DNA from: an uncultured Lachnospiraceae bacterium
Lineage (GTDB): Bacteria; Bacillota; Clostridia; Lachnospirales; Lachnospiraceae
Direction: 5' to 3'
DNA length: 37,993 bases
NCBI GenBank assembly: GCA_948470755.1
Contig: CAOKPU010000030.1
Coordinates: 1-37,993 of the forward strand
In this document: in pieces, positions 16,092-24,520 of the stretch
Numbering within the stretch: the stretch's first letter is position 1
Layout of the letters: each line of letters opens with the position of its first letter
The notes under the pieces: generated by a model
Seen by the model: only the letters and a program-made list of their open reading frames with translations
Told to the model about the DNA's origin: nothing
Databases searched by the model: none
Position numbers and translations under genes: made by a program

Positions 16092-17579
16092 TTATCCCCA
16101 CGGATTTTCCGTCGGATACCTGACTCCCTTCGGCTGGTTATAACCGATCTCATCCACCGGGACGCCGATATATTTGAAAACTTCAAACAAAGCGCGGCCA
16201 TAATGCCCGAATGCCACTGCGCCGTGATGGGGGAATCCTCCCTCGATCAGCACGTGCCTGTAAAACCTGCCCATCTCGGGAATGGCAAAGATCCCGATGC
16301 CTCCAAAGGACCTGGTCGCTACGGGAAGCACCTCCCCCTGGGCGATATAAGCGCGCAGCTTATTATCCGCCGTACTCTGCAGACGGTAAAACGTAATATC
16401 CCCAGGCACAATATCCCCTTCCAGCGTTCCCTGGGTCACTTCCTCCGGCAAGGCTCTCGCCATAATCAACTGGTACTTCATCTCGCAGGACGACAGTTTC
16501 CCGGAAGCGGTATTCCCGCAGTGGAATCCCATAAAGATATCTTTCTGCGTATAATCGTATTTTCCCTTGATATCCTTCTCATACATATCCTTGGGAACCG
16601 TATTATTAATATCCAAAAGCGTAACGATATCATTGCTTACCACCGTCCCGATAAACTCGCTCAGTGCGCCGTAAATATCCACTTCGCATGACACGGGGAT
16701 CCCCTGTGCCGTCAGGCGGCTGTTCACATAGCAGGGCACAAAGCCGAACTGGGTCTGGAATGCCGGCCAGCATTTCCCGGCGATTGCCACATACTTCCGG
16801 TAGCCTTTATGATCCCTGATCCAGTCCTTCAAGGTGATTTCATACTGGGCAAGCTTCTCCAAGATCTCCGGTTTTTTATTCCCCGCGCCAAGCTCCTCCT
16901 CCATCTCTTTTACGACGGCAGCTATCCTCTCATCCCCTTTATGCCGGTTGAACGCTTCAAACAAGTCAAGCTCCGAATTCTCCTCGATCTCCACGCCGAT
17001 ATTATATAGCTGCTTGATCGGCGCATTACATGCAAGGAAGTTCAGCGGCCTCGGCCCGAAGCTTATAATTTTCAAATGCTGCAGCCCTTCCACCGCCCTC
17101 GCGATCGGCACAAATTCATGGATCATATCCGCGCATTCTTCCGCGTCGCCGACCGGATACTCGGGAATATAGGCCCTGATGTTGCGCAGTTTCAGATTAT
17201 AGCTTGCATTTAACATGCCGCAGTAAGCATCCCCGCGCCCTTGCACCAGGTCGTCCCCGCTCTCCTCCGCCGCCGCGATAAACATTTTCGGCCCTTCAAA
17301 ATGTTTGGCAAGCAGCGTCTCCGAGATCTCCGGCCCGAAATTGCCGAGATATACGACTAATGCATTGCATCCTGCCTTCCTGACATCTTCCAGCGCCTGC
17401 ACCATATGTATCTCGCTCTCCACGATGCAGATCGGGCATTCATAAATCCCTTCCGCCCCGTACTTATCCGTATAAGCCTTGATCAGCTTTTCCCGCCTCG
17501 TTGTTGCAAGGCTCTCAGGAAAACAATCCCTGCTCACCGCTACGACCCCGATTTTTAATTCCGGCATTTGATTCATCAT
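16092..17579 (-). CDS. L-fucose/L-arabinose isomerase-fold sugar isomerase
   Basis: This 495-residue protein belongs to the FucI/AraA superfamily rather than the TIM-barrel xylose isomerases. Conserved parts include ALVVYLGNFGPE, GRGDAYCGML, and candidate metal ligands E299 (SCEVDIYGA), D323 (TLLDINN) and a C-terminal His in GGFPHHGAVAFGHYG. It is shorter than classical FucI (about 590 residues), as many 'L-fucose isomerase-like' proteins are. The family interconverts aldoses and ketoses with Mn2+. Placed 17 bases before xylulokinase and between alpha- and beta-xylosidase operons, with no xylA in view, it probably makes the kinase's substrate, possibly D-xylulose. That is inference; D-arabinose, L-fucose or L-arabinose activity cannot be excluded. 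Two adjacent ATGs (17579, 17576) are both possible. Confidence 0.85.
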   Translation of the reverse strand: MMNQMPELKIGVVAVSRDCFPESLATTRREKLIKAYTDKYGAEGIYECPICIVESEIHMVQALEDVRKAGCNALVVYLGNFGPEISETLLAKHFEGPKMFIAAAEESGDDLVQGRGDAYCGMLNASYNLKLRNIRAYIPEYPVGDAEECADMIHEFVPIARAVEGLQHLKIISFGPRPLNFLACNAPIKQLYNIGVEIEENSELDLFEAFNRHKGDERIAAVVKEMEEELGAGNKKPEILEKLAQYEITLKDWIRDHKGYRKYVAIAGKCWPAFQTQFGFVPCYVNSRLTAQGIPVSCEVDIYGALSEFIGTVVSNDIVTLLDINNTVPKDMYEKDIKGKYDYTQKDIFMGFHCGNTASGKLSSCEMKYQLIMARALPEEVTQGTLEGDIVPGDITFYRLQSTADNKLRAYIAQGEVLPVATRSFGGIGIFAIPEMGRFYRHVLIEGGFPHHGAVAFGHYGRALFEVFKYIGVPVDEIGYNQPKGVRYPTENPWG

Positions 17580-17640
17580 TCTTCCTCTTTCCTTTCTGTT
17601 ATTCTGTCCTTTTCTGGTTCCTGGTTTCTATATTAACATC

Positions 17641-17708
17641 ATTCTACCTGTTGCAGCTTTCCTTTAGAATAGAATTACTTTACTTTTTTTTAGATTTTTT
17701 TGACTAAA
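17641..17708 (-). promoter_or_regulatory. Promoter/operator block, copy A (before isomerase-xylB)
   Basis: This is the near-identical partner of 14409-14480: -10 TAGAAT (17641-17646), 17-base spacer, -35 TTCTAA (17664-17669), then the conserved AAGTAATTCTATTC and AGTCAAAAAAATCTAAA stretch. It sits between the GH31 stop and the isomerase start, showing that isomerase-xylB is transcribed separately from the GH31 operon and shares a regulator with transporter operon B. Confidence 0.72.
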
Positions 17709-17713
17709 AGAAA

Positions 17714-19693
17714 CTATCCTTTTCTGAAAAATATCGGAATGATATCAAGCGGCGCATCCGCCTCAACGCTTTGGCCCCCTTTGTACTCTTTTCCGCTCGC
17801 ATACTCCACCCAGTCTTCCCCGTCCGGCAGGTATACGCTGCGGGAAAACTGCCCTGCATATAGGATGGGCGCTACCAGTATATCCGGGCCGTAGAAGTAT
17901 TCATCCTCAATCTCCCAGCACATCGGATCATCCGGGTACATATAAAACAGCGTCCGCATCACCGGGGTTCCTTTTTCATGGGCCTCCTGCATCGCCTTTC
18001 TTGTATATGGACGCATCTTCTCCCGCAGTTCCATATATTTTTTGCAAATTCCGTAAACCTCTTCCCCATAGCTCCATACTTCATTAGCCGCGCCGGAACA
18101 GCATGACGCTCCCCCGGTCGTTCCATATTGGGGCTGCCTTGGCTCCCTGTCCCCATGAAGCCTCATGACGGGGCAGAAAGCCCCCCATTCAAACCACCGG
18201 GCAAAAAGCTCCCTGAACCGGGCGTCGTTAGGATCTCCCCCGTGGAACCCGCCGATATCCGTTGTCCACCAGGGAATGCCCGCGATTCCCATATTCAGCC
18301 CTGCAGCCAACTGGTTCCTCATGCTCTCAAAACTGGAAGCGATATCCCCTGACCACACAAGCGCCCCGTATCTCTGGCTGCCGGCCCACGCGCAGCGCAG
18401 GAGGTTCACAATATTTTCCTGCCCTTCTTTCTCCATGCCTTCATAAAACGCCTTCGCATAATCCACCGGATAGGTATTCCCGATCCGCAGGTTCGTCCCT
18501 TTGTAATAGCGGTAATTGTCAAAATCATATGCCGTATATTCCGGCTCCGCTTCATCCAGCCAGAAAACCCGGATCCCCTTGTCGTAATAGTTCTTTTTTG
18601 CCTTGTTCCAGACATACTCCCTCGCTCCGGGATTCGTCGCGTCGAAATGGATCGTCGCCCCCTGGAAATCCAGCCCTGCGCGGAATCCTCTCTCCGTCCG
18701 TATCAAATATCCTTTTTCAAGCATTTCCTCATAATTTTCACAAGTCCTATCCACAGTCGGCCAAACGGATACCATTAATTCGATCCCCATTTCTTTTAAT
18801 TCCTGTACCATAGCATCGGGATCCGGCCAATATGCCGGGTCGAATTTCCATTCCCCCTGTTTGGGCCAGTGGAAAAAATCAATGACGATCAAGTCGATCG
18901 GCAGTTTTCTCCGTTTATATTCCCTCGCCACTTCCAGAAGTTCTTCCTGCGTCTGGTAACGGAGCTTGCACTGCCAGAATCCAAGCCCATATTCCGGCAT
19001 CATCGGCGCCTTGCCTGCCACTGCCGCATAGGCTTCCTCTATCTCCGCCGGCGTATCCCCTGCTACCACCCAATAATCCAATGCCTTTGTGGAATACGCC
19101 TCAAAACTCATTATATTTTTCCCAAAGACCGCGCGTCCCACACCCGGATTGTTCCACAACAAACCATAGCCTGACGAAGAAACTGCGAAAGGCACGCTTG
19201 CCTGGGAATTGCGGTGCGCCAGTTCCAGATCCAGTCCTTTCAGATCCAGGTAAGGCTGCTGGTACTGCCCCATCCCGTATATTTTTTCCTTCGGGTCTAC
19301 CGATTCAAACCGCATGGTCAGATGGTAATCCCCTCCCGGTATGGGTTTGAATTCCCTCGCCTCCACTTCGACCGCGCTGCATTTTTTATCCAATATATCC
19401 CTTCGGTTCCTCCAGTATTCTTCCAAAAGCAGACGGCCGTCCGATCGATAAACCATGATTTTCCCCAAGTTTGTAATTTCTGCATAAATCTTTCCGTTCG
19501 CGATCCGCGCCCCCCGTCCCGTATAGGTAATTTCACCGGCCGCGTCCCCCTTATGATAAAGCGCCCAATTTTCTTCCGGCATTTTATCTTCCTTGGTCGC
19601 GCGGATACGGAGCGCATTCGGCCCCCACGGTTCTATCCATACTTCTTCCGCATCATAATGGAAAACCAGTTTTCCTTCCTTGTCATCCAGCAT
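17714..19693 (-). CDS. Glycoside hydrolase family 31, alpha-xylosidase-like
   Basis: This 659-residue enzyme without signal peptide is likely cytoplasmic. An N-terminal beta-sandwich spans about 1-230 with IYGMGQYQQPYLDLKG, then a (beta/alpha)8 barrel. The catalytic nucleophile is D380 in FWLDEAEPE and the acid/base D450 in VWSGDIASSFE. The segment IDFFHWPKQGEWKFDPAYWP is the region that in alpha-xylosidases of the YicI type shapes the -1 pocket and leaves no room for a glucose CH2OH, which favours alpha-xylosidase over alpha-glucosidase. Arg/Asp of the -1 site appear in GGFHGGDPND and MRLHGDREPR. It closes the first transporter operon, 29 bases after the permease, so isoprimeverose-like or other alpha-xylosides are plausible substrates. 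Confidence 0.92.
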   Translation of the reverse strand: MLDDKEGKLVFHYDAEEVWIEPWGPNALRIRATKEDKMPEENWALYHKGDAAGEITYTGRGARIANGKIYAEITNLGKIMVYRSDGRLLLEEYWRNRRDILDKKCSAVEVEAREFKPIPGGDYHLTMRFESVDPKEKIYGMGQYQQPYLDLKGLDLELAHRNSQASVPFAVSSSGYGLLWNNPGVGRAVFGKNIMSFEAYSTKALDYWVVAGDTPAEIEEAYAAVAGKAPMMPEYGLGFWQCKLRYQTQEELLEVAREYKRRKLPIDLIVIDFFHWPKQGEWKFDPAYWPDPDAMVQELKEMGIELMVSVWPTVDRTCENYEEMLEKGYLIRTERGFRAGLDFQGATIHFDATNPGAREYVWNKAKKNYYDKGIRVFWLDEAEPEYTAYDFDNYRYYKGTNLRIGNTYPVDYAKAFYEGMEKEGQENIVNLLRCAWAGSQRYGALVWSGDIASSFESMRNQLAAGLNMGIAGIPWWTTDIGGFHGGDPNDARFRELFARWFEWGAFCPVMRLHGDREPRQPQYGTTGGASCCSGAANEVWSYGEEVYGICKKYMELREKMRPYTRKAMQEAHEKGTPVMRTLFYMYPDDPMCWEIEDEYFYGPDILVAPILYAGQFSRSVYLPDGEDWVEYASGKEYKGGQSVEADAPLDIIPIFFRKG

Positions 19694-19722
19694 ATCTTCT
19701 CCTCCTCTGACTTATCTTTTTT

Positions 19723-20571
19723 CTATCCCTTTACCGCGCCGCTCGTCATGCCGCTTACAATATATTTCTGCATGAAAATGAAAATCAACGCTACCGGGAT
19801 AATCGTCACCACCGCAAACGCGGTCAGATAACTCCACTTTGTTCCGTATTGTCCCATAAAATTAAAAATACCTGCGGTAATCGGACGCTTCTCCTGATCC
19901 AGAATAAATGTCATCCCATATGCAAGGTCCCCCCATGCATAAAGGAAAGAAAAAATGGCGCATACCATAACGCCCGGTTTGGCAATTGGAATCAATATCC
20001 GGACAAACGCCGTAAATTTATTGCATCCGTCTAAATAAGCCGCCTCCTCCAAATCCTTCGGTATCGAGGCAAAATAATTTTTCAAGATCAGCACGGAGAA
20101 GGGGATCCCTATCGTCGCGTCGGCCAGCACAGCCGCAATCCATGTATTATATACATGCATATTTTTAAACATAATAAACATCGGCGTCAGCAATACCGAC
20201 ACCGGAAGCATCTGCGTCACTAAAAACGACAAAAGCATAAGCTTCCTTGCCCGGAAACGGTATTTCGCAATCCCATACGAAGCCGGTACGGCCAGCACGA
20301 CCGCGATCCCTGTCGCCCCCAGCGATATAAGGAAACTGTTTGCAAAAGAACGGAACATATTAAAGTCACCGGTTTCCACCTGCGCCGCATAGGATTTCAG
20401 ATTAAGGACATGCGGATAAAAGGTTGGCGGATTCTGGAAAATCTCCTGTTCCGTTTTTAGCGACGTAATGAGCGCCCAGTACAGCGGGAACAGCAGGATG
20501 CACAGAAACAGCACAGAAACAGCGCTGTATATTATATTTTTCTTTCTCGTCAGTTTCTTTTCTTCATCCAT
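19723..20571 (-). CDS. Carbohydrate ABC transporter permease (MalG/CUT1), transporter A
   Basis: This 282-residue permease has six membrane segments. The EAA loop is LEEAAYLDGCNKFTAFVRI followed by LIPIAKPG, and the C-terminus GMTSGAVKG is MalG-like. Its ATG overlaps the stop of the upstream permease (TAATG), so the two subunits are translated together. It precedes the GH31 gene by 29 bases. Confidence 0.95.
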   Translation of the reverse strand: MDEEKKLTRKKNIIYSAVSVLFLCILLFPLYWALITSLKTEQEIFQNPPTFYPHVLNLKSYAAQVETGDFNMFRSFANSFLISLGATGIAVVLAVPASYGIAKYRFRARKLMLLSFLVTQMLPVSVLLTPMFIMFKNMHVYNTWIAAVLADATIGIPFSVLILKNYFASIPKDLEEAAYLDGCNKFTAFVRILIPIAKPGVMVCAIFSFLYAWGDLAYGMTFILDQEKRPITAGIFNFMGQYGTKWSYLTAFAVVTIIPVALIFIFMQKYIVSGMTSGAVKG

Positions 20572-21470
20572 TATGCTTCCTCTCCTTTCGTTGTCGCTTT
20601 TATATAAAAGACGCCCACAACCAGCAAAATGACAAGCAGTACATTCGCCACAGCAGACCCTTTGCTGTATTTAAACATTTCAAATGACAATTTATAAGAA
20701 TACGTGGACAGCATATGCGTGGAATTGACCGGCCCGCCGCTTGTCATAACATAGACCAGGTCATATACCTTAAACGTATAGATAAAGCCCAGGATTAATA
20801 CCGACTCAATGGTCGGTTTCAGCAACGGAAGGGTGATGCTGAAAAATGTTTGTGTCTTATTCGCGCCGTCGATGGAAGCGCTCTCATACAATTCTTTCGG
20901 GATTGTCGTAAGTCCGGTGGAAATCAGGATCATATTAAACGGAATGCCGATCCATACATTAGCGCAGATCAGGGCGAACATTGCCGTTTGCGGCGTGGTC
21001 AGCCATTCAATGTTTTTATTGATCAAATGGAAGCTTCTTAGGATATAATTGATCACGCCGATATCCGTTGCAAACAAAAGCTTAAACATCAATGCCGTCA
21101 CTGTCACCGGGATCATCCATGGCACCAGCAGAATCCCGCGGACCGGTTTTGCAAAGGAGAATCTCCGGTTGAAAAAAAGCGCCAGCGCAAAGCCGATCAC
21201 AAACTGGAACACCAGGCATAAGACCGTATAGCGAAGCGTATTAAACAGGGAAGTCCGAAATACGCTGTCCTGGAAAAGTTCTAAATAATTATCAAAAAAA
21301 ATAAAATTCTTTACTCCACGCACCAGATTTCCCGCGCTTACATCCTGAAAGCTTAAAATAATGTTGCGTATGATCGGATATCCCACAAAAACCAGCATAT
21401 ATATAAAAGCCGGCAGGACGAATAATACCCCCGCGTTATCATAACGGAACATTTTCTTTACTTTTCCCAT
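20571..21470 (-). CDS. Carbohydrate ABC transporter permease (MalF/CUT1), transporter A
   Basis: This permease has 300 residues counting from the ATG at 21470, chosen because AAGGAGG lies ten bases upstream; a longer frame starts inside the intergenic hairpin and lacks a site. It has six hydrophobic segments, VLPAFIYMLVFVGYPIIRN at the N-terminus, and the EAA loop LYESASIDGANKTQTFFSI followed by TLPLLKP. It forms the channel with the MalG-like subunit that follows. Confidence 0.95.
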   Translation of the reverse strand: MGKVKKMFRYDNAGVLFVLPAFIYMLVFVGYPIIRNIILSFQDVSAGNLVRGVKNFIFFDNYLELFQDSVFRTSLFNTLRYTVLCLVFQFVIGFALALFFNRRFSFAKPVRGILLVPWMIPVTVTALMFKLLFATDIGVINYILRSFHLINKNIEWLTTPQTAMFALICANVWIGIPFNMILISTGLTTIPKELYESASIDGANKTQTFFSITLPLLKPTIESVLILGFIYTFKVYDLVYVMTSGGPVNSTHMLSTYSYKLSFEMFKYSKGSAVANVLLVILLVVGVFYIKATTKGEEA

Positions 21471-21497
21471 AAAATGCCTCCTTCTCACATAGAAAAA

Positions 21498-21538
21498 GCT
21501 GCTGCACAGATTCCCTATACGATGTTCCATGCAACAGC
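21498..21538 (-). other. Intercistronic hairpin after binding-protein gene A
   Basis: A 9-bp stem (21498-21506 with 21530-21538, one wobble pair) encloses a 23-base loop between the binding-protein stop and the permease start. No T run follows. Its position matches the hairpins in transporter operon B, suggesting the same device for making more binding protein than permease. Confidence 0.6.
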
Positions 21539-21551
21539 GATTTCTCATTTC

Positions 21552-22868
21552 CTATTTTACGATGCCGTCAATCGTTGCCTGTGCTTCCGCCGCTGCGTCC
21601 TCCGGCGTCGCAGTTCCTGTAATCACCTGGTTAAATGCCAGTGAGATCGCATCCGATACGCTCGGCCACTCAGCCAAAGGCCCCCTCGGCATTGCATAAT
21701 TCAATTCTTCCACAAACGGCTGGTAGGGGGAATCCGCTTCAAACTGGCTTTCTGCGATTGCCTTGTCCGCAGAGATATACCCGAACTTATCCATCAGGAA
21801 TTTTACTTTTTCTTCAGAAGTTGCATAGGTAAGGAAATCCAAAGCGCCTTCCACTTTGCCCCCGTTGATTACCGCATAATTCTCGCCGCCGAGTACGGAA
21901 GAATACTGGGAATCCTTCGGGATCAGCGTCACTTTCCAGTTCAGGTCAGGCGCTTCCTTCTGCATGGTCGGGATCTGCCACGGGCCATTTTCCATCATCG
22001 CCACGTTTCCTGCAATAAACTGGTTCATCACATCGCCCTGCGTCCAGTTGATGCATTCCTTGCTCATCACGCCTTCATTCACAAGGTTCTGGATAAATGT
22101 CAGGGCTCGAATGCCGTTCTCGCTGCCGATGCTGTAAGAATCAGCCCCCGTTGACCAAAGCCAGGGAACAAAGTTAAAAGTGCCTTCTTCGTTTTGCACG
22201 CTGCAAAGGGCAAGCCCTGTAACACTGTCGGTAGTCAGCGCTTTCGCCGTATCCATCAATTCATCCCAAGTGGTCGGTGCTTCCCGTCCGGCTTCCTTTA
22301 ACATATCTTCGTTATAATACAAAGCCAAACAGTTGACCCCGAACGGCACGCCGTATAATTTACCGTCCACCGTGCAGGAATTGACTGCCCCTTCATAATA
22401 GCTTCCTACGTCAAATTTCCCGGTCAGGTCTTCAAAAATACCCATTTCCACATAAGAGGCATGATCCGGCGAGTCTAAAATGGCAATATCGGGAAGCTCA
22501 TCCGCCGAAGCGCCGATCGATAACTGCTTTTTAAAATCCGCGAACGGCACATATTTCGCCGTCACCTGATAATTTCCCTGGGAAGCGTTATAGTCCTGGA
22601 TGACTTGGTCCAATGCGACCTGGTGCCCTTCCGTCTCCCAATAATACCAAATAGTTACTGCCTCTGCCCCGCCGGCCGCTGCTTCATCGGTCGTTGCTTC
22701 TTCTGAAGCCGGCTCCTCCGCTGCCGGGCTTTCTTCCTGCGCTTCCTGATCCGCCGCGCCCTCCGTATTCGCCGTATTCTCTGTCTGGCCGGAAGAACCG
22801 CATCCCGCCATCAGGCCGGCCGTTATTGCCAATGCCGCCAATAATGAAATTACTTTTTTGCTTTTCAT
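21552..22868 (-). CDS. Sugar ABC transporter substrate-binding lipoprotein, transporter A
   Basis: This 438-residue CUT1 binding protein has signal peptide MKSKKVISLLAALAITAG and a clear lipobox LMAGC. An acidic Glu/Ala-rich linker runs to about residue 65. The SBP_bac_1 fold follows, with VTIWYYWETEGHQVALDQVI, ADELPDIAILDSPDHASYV, and AGNVAMMENGPWQIPTM, the aromatic-rich ligand region. AGGAGGAGAAGG precedes the ATG. It starts the operon with two permeases and GH31, so it probably binds the alpha-xyloside that GH31 cleaves. A motif shared with the yesM-2 promoter lies about 90 bases upstream. Confidence 0.95.
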   Translation of the reverse strand: MKSKKVISLLAALAITAGLMAGCGSSGQTENTANTEGAADQEAQEESPAAEEPASEEATTDEAAAGGAEAVTIWYYWETEGHQVALDQVIQDYNASQGNYQVTAKYVPFADFKKQLSIGASADELPDIAILDSPDHASYVEMGIFEDLTGKFDVGSYYEGAVNSCTVDGKLYGVPFGVNCLALYYNEDMLKEAGREAPTTWDELMDTAKALTTDSVTGLALCSVQNEEGTFNFVPWLWSTGADSYSIGSENGIRALTFIQNLVNEGVMSKECINWTQGDVMNQFIAGNVAMMENGPWQIPTMQKEAPDLNWKVTLIPKDSQYSSVLGGENYAVINGGKVEGALDFLTYATSEEKVKFLMDKFGYISADKAIAESQFEADSPYQPFVEELNYAMPRGPLAEWPSVSDAISLAFNQVITGTATPEDAAAEAQATIDGIVK

Positions 22869-22959
22869 CCTTCTCCTCCTTTAAACCTTTTCCTGCAAGT
22901 TTTTCCCTTTTGATAAGTCTATCATACAGCCTTTCCTTCCCTTCCAAAACGGTAGAAAA

Positions 22960-22974
22960 ATGAAAAAGGATAAA
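22960..22974. promoter_or_regulatory. Candidate YesN-2 operator before transporter operon A
   Basis: The 15-mer ATGAAAAAGGATAAA is identical to 26361-26375 upstream of yesM-2. On the minus strand it lies upstream of a possible -10 TATGAT (about 22923-22928) that lacks a good -35, fitting an activated promoter. Confidence 0.55.
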
Positions 22975-22987
22975 TAATCTAAGCTGT

Positions 22988-24520
22988 TTAGCGATTGGAT
23001 TTCCGATACTCCGCAGGCGACATTCCCACATACTCCTTGAACACCCTGGCAAAATATTTCGCGTCTGCATACCCGGTCTTCTCTGCTATCTCATATTGTT
23101 TCAACTGCGTCCCTATCAAAAGCTCTTTCGCCTTTGCCAGCCGGTAATTACGGATATAGGCGCTGAAATTTTCCCCCAGCTCCTTATGGAACTGGGCCCC
23201 CAAATATTCCTGCGTCAGATTTAACCTGTCCGCAATCTCGCCCAGCGTAATGCCGTCCGCATAAAATTCATGGATCATGCTCTGCGCTTTTTTCACCGCA
23301 AGGCTCACTGTTCCCGCTTTCCGGCCGGAAACATCCATACGCCAAAGCAATTCCTCGCAGGTTCTTTGCAGCTCATTCCCTGTTTTTGCGCTCATAATAC
23401 GATCCAACTGCCTTTTCTGGTCAATTTTTTTATAATCGATACAGCCTACCTCTTTCGCAATATTCAGCACTGACCATTGGAAACGCACATAAGATTCTTT
23501 GATCTCTTTCGGGGAATAAACCTTCCCGTCTTTAAAATAACCGTGAAACCGATGGATGATTTCCCGGACTTTCTCTTTTTCCCCTGTACAAATCGCTATT
23601 TTTATCTGATTTTCCAAATCCACCGGATAGATGCAAACCTCTGTCTGGATATCGGTGACTCTCGGATAGGAAATCAGCACTTCATCGCCCAGGACAATAT
23701 TCCAGTCCATGTAAGGCAATAATTTCTGATACCCTTCCCTGATTTTCCCTATTCCTTGTACCTCCAGCATTCCGTAGCTGATTTCCCACTTTTGCCCTCC
23801 CCTCTTCTGGAATAGGATCTGGTTCTGGTACCAGCGTTCGATGTCCTGCCGGGAAGGATAACGGTAAAGCAAAACGAGGATCGCCTTATCATATTCCATA
23901 TCCACAAAACAATATGCCAATTCCTTTTGCTCCAGCAGACGGCGCATTTCCTGCCGTTTCCGCTCCCGCCCGCTTTCAAAATCATCCCCCATATAAACCA
24001 GCAGTTCGATCATCGGCATATCCTGCCGTATCCCATATTTTTTATCCAAAAACTCTTCCATCTGCCCATCTACAAGCGATGTTCCATATAGAATGCCGGA
24101 TACAATATTTTCCAGATTCCCCATGGCATCCGGCGTCCTTTTTTGTTCCTGTTCGTATAAATTCTGCACCTTCCGTATCGTCTGGACAAATTCCTGGATA
24201 ACGACAGGTTTGATCACGTAATCGCATACCCCCAATTTTACCGCCTGCTGTGCATAATTGAATTCCGAATATGCGGTTAAGACGACCACTTTCGGGAACA
24301 TGCCCATTTCCTGCATCATCGCAAGCATCGCCAGCCCGTCCATTACCGGCATTTTAATGTCCGTCACTACCAGATCCGGTTTATGTTCCTTGATGCAGTC
24401 CAGCCCTTCCTGTCCATTTCCGGCAACGCCAAGGATCTTTATTTCAGGGAACATCTTTTCCATCAGCTTACAAAGCCCTTCCCTGATCAATATTTCATCT
24501 TCTACCACTACTGCCTTCAT
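22988..24520 (-). CDS. YesN-type AraC response regulator 2
   Basis: This 510-residue protein has a receiver domain with VVVEDEILIREGL, phosphoacceptor D54 in VTDIKMPVMDG, and K in YVIKPV. A long middle region is followed by the C-terminal AraC double helix-turn-helix: ITLGEIADRLNLTQEYLGAQF, then QYEIAEKTGYADAKYFARVFKEYVGMSPAEYRK. It is coupled to yesM-2 by an ATGA overlap. About 120 bases after its stop comes transporter operon A in the same direction, its likely target; part of the transcription may read through. Confidence 0.95.
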   Translation of the reverse strand: MKAVVVEDEILIREGLCKLMEKMFPEIKILGVAGNGQEGLDCIKEHKPDLVVTDIKMPVMDGLAMLAMMQEMGMFPKVVVLTAYSEFNYAQQAVKLGVCDYVIKPVVIQEFVQTIRKVQNLYEQEQKRTPDAMGNLENIVSGILYGTSLVDGQMEEFLDKKYGIRQDMPMIELLVYMGDDFESGRERKRQEMRRLLEQKELAYCFVDMEYDKAILVLLYRYPSRQDIERWYQNQILFQKRGGQKWEISYGMLEVQGIGKIREGYQKLLPYMDWNIVLGDEVLISYPRVTDIQTEVCIYPVDLENQIKIAICTGEKEKVREIIHRFHGYFKDGKVYSPKEIKESYVRFQWSVLNIAKEVGCIDYKKIDQKRQLDRIMSAKTGNELQRTCEELLWRMDVSGRKAGTVSLAVKKAQSMIHEFYADGITLGEIADRLNLTQEYLGAQFHKELGENFSAYIRNYRLAKAKELLIGTQLKQYEIAEKTGYADAKYFARVFKEYVGMSPAEYRKSNR

